A stretch of DNA of 64,000 nt from Methylobacterium terrae (GCF_003173755.1 NZ_CP029553.1:4178001-4242000); one strand, 5' to 3'; shown: positions 18,066-26,717, counted from the stretch's first letter. Notes: a model not told the origin generated them from the sequence alone. A program made the numbers and translations.

Positions 18066-18133
18066 GGCGACAAGATCTCTGGAGCCAGCCCCTCCCTTCA
18101 GGGACGGTCCGGCAAAGTACGAAGCGCTGGCTT

Positions 18134-18340
18134 CTCCTCTCCCCGCGGGCGGGGAGAGGGCTGTGTCTCCGTTCAGGGGACACGGCAAGCGCAGGCGCAG
18201 CCGGAGCGAGGGTGAGGGGGTTTCGACGGATGAGGCTCTTCCGGAAACACCCCCTCACCCTCGCGGCGAACCTACGGTTCGCAGCTTGCTGCGTCCCCTG
18301 AACGGGAACGCAGCCCTCTCCCCGCCCGCGGGGAGAGGAG
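18134..18340. repeat. 207-bp palindromic intergenic element, copy A1
   Basis: Element bounded by perfect 30-bp inverted ends: the left arm 18134-18163 starts CTCCTCTCCCCGCGGG and the right arm 18311-18340 is its exact complement. Inside, GAGGGTGAGGGGGT is matched by ACCCCCTCACCCTC and CCGTTCAGGGGAC by a near complement, so almost the whole element can fold into one long hairpin. It lies between phnD and the first phnE within one operon. Two relatives are at 31718-31911 and 56711-56919. Confidence 0.85.
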
Positions 18341-18352
18341 ATGACCCGTGCC

Positions 18353-19279
18353 TCACGACCGCTTGCGCTGCTCGTCGTTGAACCGGAGCATCTCAATGAT
18401 CGGCTGGTAGTCCTTCAGCGTCACCGCGTTGAGACCAAGGTCCTTGCCGTCCGACAGCTTGTCGAAGGTGGCCTTGTCCTTGGTCGGCAGGTCGAGGAAG
18501 GCCTGGCGGATCGTCTGCTTCAGGTCGTCGGGCAGGCTGGAGAGCACGGTGAACGGGCCCTCGGGCAGGAACTCGGACTTGAAGACGACGCGGAAGTCCG
18601 ATTGCTGCATCGGCGAGCCGTCGGGCTTCTTCAGCATGCCCTTGGCGGTCATGCGGGTGACGGTGGTGTCGGTGTCGGAATTGTAGAGGTTGGCGGCGGC
18701 GTCGGCGGTGCCCTGGACCAGCGCCAGCACGGCGTTCTCGTGGCTGCCGGCGTAGAAGGTCTTGCCGAACAGCTTCTCGACGTCGTGGCCGGCCTTCTGC
18801 AGGAAGAAGCGCGGCGCCTGGTTGCCGGAGGTCGAGTTCGGATCGACGAAGGCGAGGCTCTTGCCCTTCAGGTCCTCGATCGACTTGTACGGGCTGTCGG
18901 CTCGGACGTAGATCACCGAGTAGTAGCCCGAGGCGCCGGTCTCGTGCTTCTGGTTGACCAGCGGCTCGGTCTTCACGCCGGTCATCACCGCACGGGCGAA
19001 GGAGGCCGGGCCGTAGAAGGCGAGCTGGATGTTGCCGGCGCGCTGGCCCTCGATCACCGCCGCGTAGTCGTTGGCGACCCGCAGCTTCACCGGCACGCCG
19101 ATCTCCTTCGAGAGGTAGGCGGTGAGCGGGGTGTAGCGGTCGACGGTGCCCGACGCGTTCTCGGCCGGGATCACGGCAAGGGTCAGTTCCGGGTACTTCG
19201 CCTTCCAGTCCTGAGCCAGGGCCGGGCCGGCGGCGAGCAACAGGGCGGCGGCGCCCACGAGGGTGCGACGGTTCAGCAT
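18353..19279 (-). CDS. phnD: Phosphonate ABC transporter periplasmic binding protein
   Basis: 308-aa PhnD-family binding protein. A Sec signal peptide (MLNRRTLVGAAALLLAAGPA then LAQ) precedes a type II periplasmic-binding fold. The pattern with FYGPASFARAV, FVDPNSTSGNQAP and the AGSHENAVLALVQGTAD segment is that of phosphonate/phosphite binding proteins. It follows phnC by 30 bases. The ligand could be alkylphosphonate, phosphonoacetate or phosphite. Confidence 0.9.
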   Translation of the reverse strand: MLNRRTLVGAAALLLAAGPALAQDWKAKYPELTLAVIPAENASGTVDRYTPLTAYLSKEIGVPVKLRVANDYAAVIEGQRAGNIQLAFYGPASFARAVMTGVKTEPLVNQKHETGASGYYSVIYVRADSPYKSIEDLKGKSLAFVDPNSTSGNQAPRFFLQKAGHDVEKLFGKTFYAGSHENAVLALVQGTADAAANLYNSDTDTTVTRMTAKGMLKKPDGSPMQQSDFRVVFKSEFLPEGPFTVLSSLPDDLKQTIRQAFLDLPTKDKATFDKLSDGKDLGLNAVTLKDYQPIIEMLRFNDEQRKRS

Positions 19280-19309
19280 CGATCGAAGTCCTTCTCGGAA
19301 CGAAAAAAT

Positions 19310-20137
19310 CTAGGCGCTCAGCGCCTCGGCGTGGCGGACCGGAGCCCGCACCGGCAGTGCGGCCGCGAAACGCTCGGGCTCGCCCCGGTCCATCACCTCG
19401 CCGGCCTCCAGGCCGTAGAGGGTGCGGGCGACGTCCTCGGTGAGGTCGAAGCCGCGGCCGTCGAACACCACCCGGCCGGCCGAGAGGCCGATCAGCCGGT
19501 CGCAATAGGCGCGGGCGAGGTCGAGGGAGTGCAGGTTGCACAGCACCGTGATACCGTAGCGCCGGTTGGCGTCGGCGAGCGCGTCCATCACCAGGCGGGT
19601 GTTGCGCGGGTCGAGGGAGGCCACCGGCTCGTCGGCCAGGATGATCTCGGGTTCCTGCACCAGGGCGCGGGCGATGGCGACCCGCTGCTGCTGGCCGCCC
19701 GACAGCTGGTCGGCCCGGTTGGCGGCGAACGCCCCCATGTCGAAATTCTCGAGCGCGGCGAGCGCCAGCGCCCGGTCCTCCTCGCTCCACGATTTGAGCA
19801 GCGAGCGGTGGGTCGGCACCTGGTTGAGCCGGCCCATCAGCACGTTGGTCATCACGTCGAGCCGGCCGACGAGGTTGAACTGCTGGAAGATCATCGCGCA
19901 GCGGGCGCGCCAGGCGCGCAAGGGCCGGCCGCGCAGGGCCGTCACGTCGGTGCCGCCGTAGAGGATGCGCCCGGCCGTCGGATCGGCGAGACGGTTGAGC
20001 ATGCGCAGCAGGGTCGACTTGCCGGCGCCCGAGCGCCCGATCACGCCGACGAAGCTGCCGCGCTCGATGGACAGGCTGACGCCGTCCACCGCACGGCGCG
20101 CCCCGTATTGGCGCGTAAGGTTCTCGACAACCAGCAT
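19310..20137 (-). CDS. phnC: Phosphonate ABC transporter ATP-binding protein
   Basis: 275-aa ATPase. Walker [11 protein letters not shown], signature [15 protein letters not shown], Walker [14 protein letters not shown] and the switch His in [10 protein letters not shown] are intact. The start used is the ATG at 20137 ([12 protein letters not shown]); an in-frame ATG 72 bases further upstream adds an unrelated tail. First transporter gene of the operon after the two phosphonate-associated genes. Confidence 0.9.
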   Translation of the reverse strand: MLVVENLTRQYGARRAVDGVSLSIERGSFVGVIGRSGAGKSTLLRMLNRLADPTAGRILYGGTDVTALRGRPLRAWRARCAMIFQQFNLVGRLDVMTNVLMGRLNQVPTHRSLLKSWSEEDRALALAALENFDMGAFAANRADQLSGGQQQRVAIARALVQEPEIILADEPVASLDPRNTRLVMDALADANRRYGITVLCNLHSLDLARAYCDRLIGLSAGRVVFDGRGFDLTEDVARTLYGLEAGEVMDRGEPERFAAALPVRAPVRHAEALSA

Positions 20138-20212
20138 CCGCTCGCCCGTCTCCACTGTTCGGGCGAACGTAAACGCCGGTTCAACGACAACCGGATGACA
20201 GTCCGTCAATGC

Positions 20213-20830
20213 TTAGCCGGCGTATTTATTCAGGAAGGCGTCGATCGGAAGCCCGCGAAAATCGGGAAGCGCCGCGCGCAGGCGGTCGTGGTCCCAGTCC
20301 CACCAGGCCGATGCCAGCAGGCGCTCGGCGGTCGCCGCGTCGAAGCGGCGGCGCACGGGACGCGCGGGGTTGCCGACCACGATGGAGTAGGGCTCGACGT
20401 CGCGGGTCACGATGGCGCCCGCCCCGACCACGGCGCCGGTGCCGATGGTGCGGCCGGGCAGCACCACGACCCCGTGGCCGATCCAGACGTCGTGGCCGAT
20501 CGTCACTGGGCTCGCCCGGCGCCGATCGAAGAAGTCCGGCTCGTTCGCCTCGTCCGGCCAGTACGCGGCGGCGCGGTAGGTGAAGTGGCTCTGCGAGGCC
20601 CGCTCCATCGGGTGGTTGCCCGGGTTGATCCGCACCATCGCGGCGATCGAGCAGAACTTGCCGATGGTGGTATAGATCACCTCGCCGTCGTTGCCGATGT
20701 AGGAGTAGTCGTCGAGCACCGTCTCGGTGAGCCGGGTGCGGGGCCCGACCTCGGTGTAGCGGCCGAGGCGGCATCCGCTCACCGTGGCGGTCGGGTCGAT
20801 GGCGGGCTCCAGGCCCAGTCGTCCGGCCAT
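20213..20830 (-). CDS. Phosphonate-associated hexapeptide-repeat acetyltransferase
   Basis: 205-aa left-handed beta-helix acyltransferase of the xenobiotic/chloramphenicol acetyltransferase type. Hexapeptide rungs are visible around [27 protein letters not shown] and [16 protein letters not shown]; the catalytic His is expected in [12 protein letters not shown]. This subtype is regularly found in phosphonate operons. ATG at 20830 sits five bases after the previous stop, and 75 bases separate its end from phnC. Role in phosphonate use is not proven; N-acetylation of an aminophosphonate is one possibility. Confidence 0.8.
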   Translation of the reverse strand: MAGRLGLEPAIDPTATVSGCRLGRYTEVGPRTRLTETVLDDYSYIGNDGEVIYTTIGKFCSIAAMVRINPGNHPMERASQSHFTYRAAAYWPDEANEPDFFDRRRASPVTIGHDVWIGHGVVVLPGRTIGTGAVVGAGAIVTRDVEPYSIVVGNPARPVRRRFDAATAERLLASAWWDWDHDRLRAALPDFRGLPIDAFLNKYAG

Positions 20831-20835
20831 GCCGT

Positions 20836-21513
20836 TCAGCCTCCGAAGGACAAGCGCCGCAGCACCCGGAACGGGCCCGCGCCGTCCTGGCGCAGGACCG
20901 ACAGGGCGTCGAGGGTGAGGGGCTCGGCCTCGCCGTAGGCCTCGGCCAGGCGCGCGCGCCAGGACGGGCGGTCGGCCTCCGGCAGGGCGTCGGTCAGGGT
21001 CATGTGGAAGCGGAACGCCTCGAAGACGTAGGGGTAGCCCCACGCCGCCAGCAGCGCGCGGCCGCGGGGGGTCAGGCGCTCGGGCTTGCGGCGGGCGGTC
21101 TCGGCCTCGGTGAGGGCGGCGCGGAACGGCTCGAAGGCCGCCACGCACTCGGCCGCGAACAGCCCGAGCTCCGGCGGCGCGGCTTGCGGGACCAGCGCCG
21201 TGAAGGCGCCGAGCGTCGCGACCCGCAAGGGGCCGACCGGGACCGGCGGGTGATCCGCCGCCAGGGTGGCGGCCGCCGCCAGCAGGTCGGCCTCGGTCGC
21301 GCCGGGCCTGAGCCGCATCGGCGCCTTCAGGGTGGCGTGGAAACCGTAGAGCCGGGGCGAGGCGGTCACCCCCGCGAGGTCGGCCATCCCCTCGGGGCGG
21401 GGGACCTCCGCGCCGGCGTGGTTGTCGGTGCCCAGCACCGCGTTGCCGAACCGGGCGAGGTCCGAGCCGGGCTTCGGCGTGAAATAGAGGGCGTAGCGGG
21501 TCGTGCCGGTCAC
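20836..21513 (-). CDS. DUF1045 phosphonate-operon protein (2H phosphoesterase-like)
   Basis: 225-aa DUF1045 protein. Two H-x-T motifs, FHATLKAP and FHMTLTDA, are the paired histidine signature of 2H phosphoesterases such as cyclic nucleotide phosphodiesterases and RNA ligase-like enzymes. DUF1045 genes are found in phosphonate operons, where a role on a phosphoribosyl intermediate has been proposed. The GTG at 21513 has AAGGAG six bases upstream and is preferred to the ATG at 21537. It is the first gene of the phn operon in this window. Confidence 0.82.
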   Translation of the reverse strand: MTGTTRYALYFTPKPGSDLARFGNAVLGTDNHAGAEVPRPEGMADLAGVTASPRLYGFHATLKAPMRLRPGATEADLLAAAATLAADHPPVPVGPLRVATLGAFTALVPQAAPPELGLFAAECVAAFEPFRAALTEAETARRKPERLTPRGRALLAAWGYPYVFEAFRFHMTLTDALPEADRPSWRARLAEAYGEAEPLTLDALSVLRQDGAGPFRVLRRLSFGG

Positions 21514-21587
21514 GCGTGTCTCCTTGTGCCGCCGCATTCAGCACGCCCGCGTGACCGGACGGTGACGCGCAGGGCCGGAGACCGGCC

Positions 21588-22829
21588 CTACCCGAACCGG
21601 CCCGCCCGCAACGCCGCGACCTCCGGTGCCGGCGTCCGGCCCGCCAGCAGGTCGGCCACGATCCGCCCTGTGCCGGCGCTCTGCGTCAGGCCGAGATGGC
21701 CGTGCCCGAAAGCGTAGATCACCCGCGGGCTCGCTCGCGACGGGCCGATCACCGGCAGGCTGTCGGGCAGGGAGGGGCGAAAGCCCATCCATTGCCGGCC
21801 GCCCGCGGTGTCGAGCCCCGGCAGGAAGGCGGCGGCCTTGCGCAGCATCGCGTCGGCGCGGGCGAAGTTGGGCGGGCGGTGGAGGCCGCCGAGCTCGACG
21901 GCGCCGCCGACCCGGAGGCCGGTGGCGAGCGGCGTCACCACGAAGCCGTGCCCGCCGAAGGTGAGCTGGCGGCGCACCGGAAAGGCGCCGGGCGGCAGCG
22001 TGGTGTTGTAGCCGCGCTCGGTGTCGAGGGGGATCCGGTCGCCGAGGCGGCGCGCCAGCCCCCGCGACCAGGCGCCGGCCGCGAGCACGCAGGCCTCGGC
22101 ATCGAGCACCGTGCCGTCGGCGAGAGTCAGGCGCACGCCCTCCCCCGCCGGCGCGATCGCCGTGACCTCGCCCTTGGTGAGCGCGGCGCCCTTCGCCATG
22201 ACGTCGGCGTGGAGCGCCAGGGCGAACCGGTGCGGATCGTCGACCGTCATCCAGTTCGGCGTGAAGGTGCCGGCCACGAGACGCGGCGACAGGCCGGGCT
22301 GCAACGCCGCGAGGCGGGCGCCGCGGACATGCTCGAAGGCGATGCCCTCCCGCGCCCGCGCCGCCCAGCCGGGTTCGGCGGCGGCGAGTTCCGCCTCGCT
22401 CTCGTAGAGCTCGAGGTTGCCGTCGCGGCGCAGCCGCCCGGCGAGGCCGGCCGCCTCCACCATCGCCGCCATGGCGTTGGCGGAAAGCCGCATCAGCCCG
22501 GCCTGGACCCGCAGGGCGTGGCGGTGGCGGTCGGGCAGGCTGGCGCGCCAGAACCGCAGCAGCCAGGGCGCGATCCGCGGCAGGTAGGCGGGCGGGATCG
22601 CCAGCGGCCCGAGCGGATCGAGGACCCAGCCGGGGGCACGCCTCAGGATGCCCGGCGAGGCGAGCGGCAGCACGTCCGTGAAGGCGAGCGCCCCGGCATT
22701 GCCGAGGCTCGCCCCCTCGGCAACGCCGCCGCGCTCGATCAGCCGCACCCGCCGGCCCGCGGCGAGGCAGTGGTGGGCGCAGGCGAGGCCGACGATGCCG
22801 GCCCCGACGATGGCGACCTCGCGGGTCAA
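21588..22829 (-). CDS. FAD-dependent D-amino acid / D-hydroxyproline dehydrogenase
   Basis: 413-aa DadA-family flavoenzyme. N-terminal dinucleotide motif [20 protein letters not shown] and the C-terminal FAD contact [14 protein letters not shown] are present. Operon partners decide the likely substrate: a DapA-family deaminase gene ends 11 bases upstream and an FCD-type regulator precedes that, the arrangement of hypO-hypD in trans-4-hydroxyproline catabolism. It would then oxidise cis-4-hydroxy-D-proline. Epimerase and semialdehyde dehydrogenase genes of that pathway are not in the window, so a general D-amino acid dehydrogenase remains possible. Confidence 0.8.
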   Translation of the reverse strand: MTREVAIVGAGIVGLACAHHCLAAGRRVRLIERGGVAEGASLGNAGALAFTDVLPLASPGILRRAPGWVLDPLGPLAIPPAYLPRIAPWLLRFWRASLPDRHRHALRVQAGLMRLSANAMAAMVEAAGLAGRLRRDGNLELYESEAELAAAEPGWAARAREGIAFEHVRGARLAALQPGLSPRLVAGTFTPNWMTVDDPHRFALALHADVMAKGAALTKGEVTAIAPAGEGVRLTLADGTVLDAEACVLAAGAWSRGLARRLGDRIPLDTERGYNTTLPPGAFPVRRQLTFGGHGFVVTPLATGLRVGGAVELGGLHRPPNFARADAMLRKAAAFLPGLDTAGGRQWMGFRPSLPDSLPVIGPSRASPRVIYAFGHGHLGLTQSAGTGRIVADLLAGRTPAPEVAALRAGRFG

Positions 22830-22840
22830 GGCGGCCCGCC

Positions 22841-23737
22841 CTACGCGGCGAGCTTCAGGGCCGGGCGGCGCTCCAGGGCCGTCCGCACGATCGCCTCGAC
22901 GGCGGCCCGGCGCTCGCCCGAGAGGGGACGCCTCGGCGCGCGGACGTGCTCGGTCGAGCCGATCGCCAGCGCCTCGGCGAGCTTGATGTTCTGGACGAGG
23001 AAGGTCGAGACGTCGAGGTCGAGGAGCGGGCGGAACCAGCGGTAGATCTCGAGCGCCTCGGCGTATCGCCCGGCCCGCATCAGCCGGTGGATCGCCACGG
23101 TCTCGTCGGGGAAGGCGACGACGAGGCCCGCGACCCAGCCGACCGCGCCGACGCTCAGCGCCTCGAAGGCGAGGTTGTCGACGCCGGTCAGCACCGCGAA
23201 GCGGTCGCCGAAATGGTTGATGATCTCGGTGGTGCGGCGGATGTCGTCGGAGGATTCCTTGATGGCGACGAAGCGCGCGTCGGAGGCCAGCCGCTCCATG
23301 ATCCGCGGCGTCACGTCGACCCGGTAGGCGACGCGGTTCGAGTAGATCATCACCGGCAGGTCGCCGGCGGCGGCGACCGCGCTCAGGGTCGCGACGGTCT
23401 CGTCCTCGTCGGTGTGATAGATCGGGCTCGGCACCACCATCAGCCCGGCGGCGCCGGCCTTGGCGGCGCGGGCCGCGAGCGCGCAGGCCTCGCGGGTGCC
23501 GGCCTCGGAGACGGTGAGCAGCACGGGCTTGCCCCCGGCGACCGACCGGGCGGTCGCCAGCACCGCGAGCCGCTCGTCGGGCGACAGCATCGGCCCCTCG
23601 CCGAGCGAGCCGCAGACGATGAGGCCGTCGCAGCCGGCCCGCATCTGCAGGGAGAAGCAGCGCTCCATCTCGGCGTGGTCGAGCTCACCGTCGGGGGTGA
23701 ACTTGGTGGTGACGGCGGGAATGACGCCTGTCCACAT
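22841..23737 (-). CDS. DapA-family lyase, probable pyrroline-hydroxycarboxylate deaminase
   Basis: 298-aa member of the dihydrodipicolinate synthase family, a (beta/alpha)8 aldolase-like enzyme. Substrate loop CGSLGEGPML, Tyr in PSPIYHTDED and the Schiff-base Lys in VAIKESSDDI are visible. The GSLGE variant with SNRVAY is unlike biosynthetic DapA and fits catabolic members such as the 1-pyrroline-4-hydroxy-2-carboxylate deaminase. ATG at 23737 follows AGGAGG at good spacing. Placed between the FCD regulator and the FAD dehydrogenase. Confidence 0.8.
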   Translation of the reverse strand: MWTGVIPAVTTKFTPDGELDHAEMERCFSLQMRAGCDGLIVCGSLGEGPMLSPDERLAVLATARSVAGGKPVLLTVSEAGTREACALAARAAKAGAAGLMVVPSPIYHTDEDETVATLSAVAAAGDLPVMIYSNRVAYRVDVTPRIMERLASDARFVAIKESSDDIRRTTEIINHFGDRFAVLTGVDNLAFEALSVGAVGWVAGLVVAFPDETVAIHRLMRAGRYAEALEIYRWFRPLLDLDVSTFLVQNIKLAEALAIGSTEHVRAPRRPLSGERRAAVEAIVRTALERRPALKLAA

Positions 23738-23831
23738 CGGTCGTACCTCCTGGAGCCGTTCTCGAAGCCGACGGGCCCGGGCGCGGTCGCCCGGCACGGC
23801 CCGATCCGGCGCAGCCCTCGATTCGCAGATT

Positions 23832-23844
23832 GTATAAAATATCC
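23832..23844. promoter_or_regulatory. Possible FCD-regulator half-conserved operator before the deaminase gene
   Basis: The AT-rich word TTGTATAAAATATCC carries GTATA and a mismatched TATCC arm. It resembles the better site GTATACGATTATAC upstream of the regulator gene. It is 95 bases before the deaminase start. Prediction rests only on similarity between the two sites. Confidence 0.35.
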
Positions 23845-23851
23845 GCTTAGA

Positions 23852-24559
23852 TCAAGCCGCCGCGTCGGCCGACCGGCGATAAATCTCGACCAGCGCGCGC
23901 CCGGCATGCTCGACGTGGAGCCGCAGGAGGTTGGCCGCCGCGACGATCTCTCCCGCCTCGCACAGGTCGAGGATCGTGGTGTGCTCCATGTCGGCGCGGG
24001 CGACGTCGCCGGTGACGGAGAGCTGCAGCCGGGTCGGGCGGTCGCAATCCTGGAGCAGGCCGGCGATGATCGCCAGCGAGCGCGGCCGGCCGGCATGGCG
24101 CAGCAGGCCGAGGTGGAAGCGCCGGTTGAGCTCGCCCCAGGTCTCGACCCGGCCGGCCTTCAGGGCGGCGCCGTACTCGTCGCGCAGGGCGCGCAGCTCC
24201 GAGAAGTCCTCGCGCGTCAGGTGGCGGGCCGACAGGATCAGCAGCTGCGGCTCGAGGGAGACGCGGAGCTGGAAGACGTCCTCGATCTCCTCGACGGACA
24301 GGCCCGTGACCACCGCGCCGCGATGCGGCGCGATCCTGACGAGGCCGCCGGCCTCGAGCTGGAGCAGCGCCTCGCGGATCGGGATCCGGCTGATGCCGAA
24401 TTCCTCCGCGAGCGCGTCCTGGCGCAGCTGGAAGCCGGGCGCCAGGGCGCCCGAGAGGATGCGCTGGCGCAGGGCCTCGGCCACCGCCGCCGAGACGGTG
24501 CGGTGGCGCAGGCCCTCCGGCGAGGCTTGTGCGCCCTTCATGCGCGCCGTCACGGCCAT
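23852..24559 (-). CDS. GntR-family (FCD/FadR subfamily) transcriptional regulator
   Basis: 235 aa. Winged helix-turn-helix at residues 20-80 with LRQDALAEEFGISRIPIREA, followed by an all-helical FCD ligand domain. The metal/ligand residues of FCD are suggested by Asp in RALRDEYGAAL and His in NRRFHLGLLRHAG, DMEHTTI and RLHVEHAG. It precedes the deaminase and dehydrogenase genes in the same direction, 114 bases apart, and probably controls them with hydroxyproline or a breakdown product as signal. Confidence 0.87.
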   Translation of the reverse strand: MAVTARMKGAQASPEGLRHRTVSAAVAEALRQRILSGALAPGFQLRQDALAEEFGISRIPIREALLQLEAGGLVRIAPHRGAVVTGLSVEEIEDVFQLRVSLEPQLLILSARHLTREDFSELRALRDEYGAALKAGRVETWGELNRRFHLGLLRHAGRPRSLAIIAGLLQDCDRPTRLQLSVTGDVARADMEHTTILDLCEAGEIVAAANLLRLHVEHAGRALVEIYRRSADAAA

Positions 24560-24591
24560 GCCCTTACTCCACGCGTTCGTTCGGCCACATT

Positions 24592-24605
24592 GTATACGAT
24601 TATAC
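24592..24605. promoter_or_regulatory. Inverted-repeat operator candidate upstream of the FCD regulator
   Basis: GTATA (24592-24596), CGAT spacer, TATAC (24601-24605): a short AT-rich inverted repeat in a GC-rich setting, 33 bases before the regulator start. FCD-type GntR proteins often bind TNGTNNNACNA-like palindromes of this size, so autoregulation is plausible. Confidence 0.45.
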
Positions 24606-24617
24606 CCGAACAGCCAC

Positions 24618-25169
24618 TCAGAAGGTCGGCGGGGTGCAGGCGCTCACCACCTCGCACGGATGGGGCCCGACGCAGCGGAAACGGTGCGGCCGGCGGCTCG
24701 AGAAGTAGTAGGCGTCGCCCGGCCCGAGCACCCGGCGCTCGTCGTCCACCGTCACCTCGAGCCTGCCCGAGAGCACGATGCCGCCCTCCTCGCCGTCATG
24801 GACGAGCGGCACGCGGCCGGTGTCGGAACCGGGCTCGTAGCGCTCCTTGAGGAGTTGCAGCGCGCGGCCGAACAGGCTGTCGCCGACCTGCCGGTAGGAG
24901 ATCCGGCCCTTGCCGATCTCGACCAGCTCCTCGCCGGCGTAGAACGCCTTCTCGGTCCGCTCCGGCGTCAGGGAGAAGAACTCGGCGAGCCCGATCGGCA
25001 CCGCGTCGAGGATGCGCTTGAGGGCGCCGACCGACGGGTTGGTCTGGCCCGACTCGATCAGCGAGATGGTGGAGTTGACGACGCCCGCGCGCTTGGCGAG
25101 CGCTCGCTGCGACAGGCCGTGCAGCGTGCGGACGTGGCGCAGGCGCGCCCCCACCTCGTCGTCGGTCAC
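24618..25169 (-). CDS. PuuR-like XRE-cupin transcriptional regulator
   Basis: 183 aa. XRE helix-turn-helix at residues 8-62 (LHGLSQRALAKRAGVVNSTI) plus a C-terminal cupin (GEEGGIVLSGRLEVTVD, then PGDAYYFSSRRPHRF). This is the PuuR architecture, which senses polyamines or related amines. GTG at 25169 with GGGGAG upstream; a longer open frame upstream is rejected. Divergent from an omega-amino acid aminotransferase gene that it probably controls. Confidence 0.87.
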   Translation of the reverse strand: MTDDEVGARLRHVRTLHGLSQRALAKRAGVVNSTISLIESGQTNPSVGALKRILDAVPIGLAEFFSLTPERTEKAFYAGEELVEIGKGRISYRQVGDSLFGRALQLLKERYEPGSDTGRVPLVHDGEEGGIVLSGRLEVTVDDERRVLGPGDAYYFSSRRPHRFRCVGPHPCEVVSACTPPTF

Positions 25170-25190
25170 CCCGGCTCCCCTGTTGAGGCT

Positions 25191-25245
25191 GTTGCGGATC
25201 CCGCAACACCTTAGGCCGCTTGCCAAGCGCGTCAAAGGGTTGCGG
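25191..25245. promoter_or_regulatory. PuuR-type operator: GTTGCGG palindrome plus extra half-site
   Basis: GTTGCGG at 25191-25197, three-base spacer ATC, CCGCAAC at 25201-25207 make a perfect 7-bp-arm inverted repeat. The same GTTGCGG half recurs as a direct repeat at 25239-25245. Both lie between the divergent regulator and aminotransferase genes; the palindrome starts 22 bases from the regulator's start codon. Confidence 0.6.
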
Positions 25246-25334
25246 GGAGGCAGAAAAGGGCTTGTTGCCCCTCTCGAAGCGGTCTTGTCTGGGCCCGCCC
25301 GCGCCCGAGAAGCCCCTGCCAGGAGGACCCCGCC

Positions 25335-26666
25335 ATGAACGCCCATCCGCCGCGCCTCAACCGCCCGAGCCTCGACGCCTACTGGATGCCGTTCACGGCC
25401 AACCGCCAGTTCAAGGCCGCGCCGCGCCTGCTCGTCGGGGCGCAAGGCATGCACTACACCGCCGATGACGGGCGCGAGGTCCTCGACGGCACCGCCGGCC
25501 TGTGGTGCGTCAATGCCGGGCACGGCCGCCGCCGCATCGCGGAAGCCGTCGAGCGCCAGCTCTCGACCCTCGATTACGCGCCCTCGTTCCAGATGGGCCA
25601 CCCGATCGCCTTCGAGTTCGCCGAGCGCCTCGCCGCCATCGCGCCGGGGGGCGCCCTCGACCGGGTGTTCTTCACCGGCTCAGGGTCGGAATCGGTCGAT
25701 ACCGCGCTCAAGATCGCGCTGGCCTACCAGCGCGCCATCGGCCAGGGCACCCGGACCCGGGTGATCGGGCGCGAGCGCGGCTATCACGGCGTCGGCTTCG
25801 GCGGCATCTCGGTTGGGGGCCTCGTCAACAACCGCCGGATGTTCCCGCTCCTGCCGGGGGTCGACCACCTGCGCCACACCCACGATCTGTCGCGCAACGC
25901 CTTCGTGCAGGGCCAGCCCGAGCACGGCGCCGATCTCGCCGACGACCTCGAGCGGCTGGTGGCGCTCCACGGCGCCGAGACCATCGCGGCGGTGATCGTC
26001 GAGCCGGTCGCGGGCTCGACCGGCGTGCTGGTGCCGCCGAAGGGCTACCTGGAGCGCCTGCGCGAGATCGCGACGAAGCACGGCATCCTCTTGATCTTCG
26101 ACGAGGTCATCACCGGCTTCGGCCGCCTCGGCGCGCCCTTCGCCACCGACTATTTCGGCGTGACGCCGGATCTGATCACCACCGCCAAGGGGCTCACCAA
26201 CGGGACGATCCCGATGGGCGCCGTCTTCGCCACCCGCCAGGTGCACGACGCGCTGATGCACGGGCCGGAGGGCGCGATCGAGCTCTTCCACGGCTACACC
26301 TATTCGGGCCACCCGGTCGCCTGCGCGGCCGGCCTCGCCACCCTGGAGATCTACGCGGAGGAGGATCTCCTCACCCGCACGACGCAGGTCCAGGCGCACT
26401 GGCACGCGGCCATGCACGCGCTTCGCGACTGCCCGCACGTGATCGACATCCGCACCATCGGCCTCATCGCCGGCATCGAGCTCGAGCCCCGGGCCGGGGC
26501 ACCGGGGGCGCGGGCCTACGACGTCTTCACCGACTGCTTCGAGAAGGGCCTCTTGATCCGCGTCACCGGCGACATCATCGCCCTGTCGCCGCCGCTGATC
26601 GCGGAAGCCGAGCACATCGACACGATGGCCTCGATGCTCGGCGAGGCGCTGCGGCGGGCGGCGTGA
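25335..26666 (+). CDS. Omega-amino acid:pyruvate aminotransferase (class III, PLP)
   Basis: 443-aa class III aminotransferase. PLP Lys285 in TTAKGLTNGTIPMG, Asp in LLIFDEVITGFGR, and the phosphate-binding GSGSESVDTALK are present. The N-terminus AYWMPFTANRQFK and LSTLDYAPSFQMGHP match beta-alanine:pyruvate / omega-amino acid aminotransferases, which move amino groups from beta-alanine, GABA or diamines to pyruvate. ATG with AGGAGG upstream. Control by the divergent PuuR-like regulator suggests amine or polyamine breakdown. Confidence 0.87.
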   Translation: MNAHPPRLNRPSLDAYWMPFTANRQFKAAPRLLVGAQGMHYTADDGREVLDGTAGLWCVNAGHGRRRIAEAVERQLSTLDYAPSFQMGHPIAFEFAERLAAIAPGGALDRVFFTGSGSESVDTALKIALAYQRAIGQGTRTRVIGRERGYHGVGFGGISVGGLVNNRRMFPLLPGVDHLRHTHDLSRNAFVQGQPEHGADLADDLERLVALHGAETIAAVIVEPVAGSTGVLVPPKGYLERLREIATKHGILLIFDEVITGFGRLGAPFATDYFGVTPDLITTAKGLTNGTIPMGAVFATRQVHDALMHGPEGAIELFHGYTYSGHPVACAAGLATLEIYAEEDLLTRTTQVQAHWHAAMHALRDCPHVIDIRTIGLIAGIELEPRAGAPGARAYDVFTDCFEKGLLIRVTGDIIALSPPLIAEAEHIDTMASMLGEALRRAA

Positions 26667-26681
26667 CGGCCCGACCCCAGG

Positions 26682-26717
26682 ATCGTCCCGGGTCCGCGCA
26701 GCGGGTCCCGGGACGAT
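26682..26717. repeat. REP-like palindrome downstream of the aminotransferase
   Basis: Perfect 11-bp arms ATCGTCCCGGG (26682-26692) and CCCGGGACGAT (26707-26717) around an inner CCGC-GCA-GCGG. Same family as 12207-12341 and 15270-15305. It lies 15 bases after the stop codon and probably folds at the mRNA 3' end. Confidence 0.65.

Noticed and set aside
18066..18188. N-terminal extension of the first PhnE from an ATG at 18188
   Set aside because: It would translate the end of the palindromic repeat; GTG at 18065 gives the normal family length.
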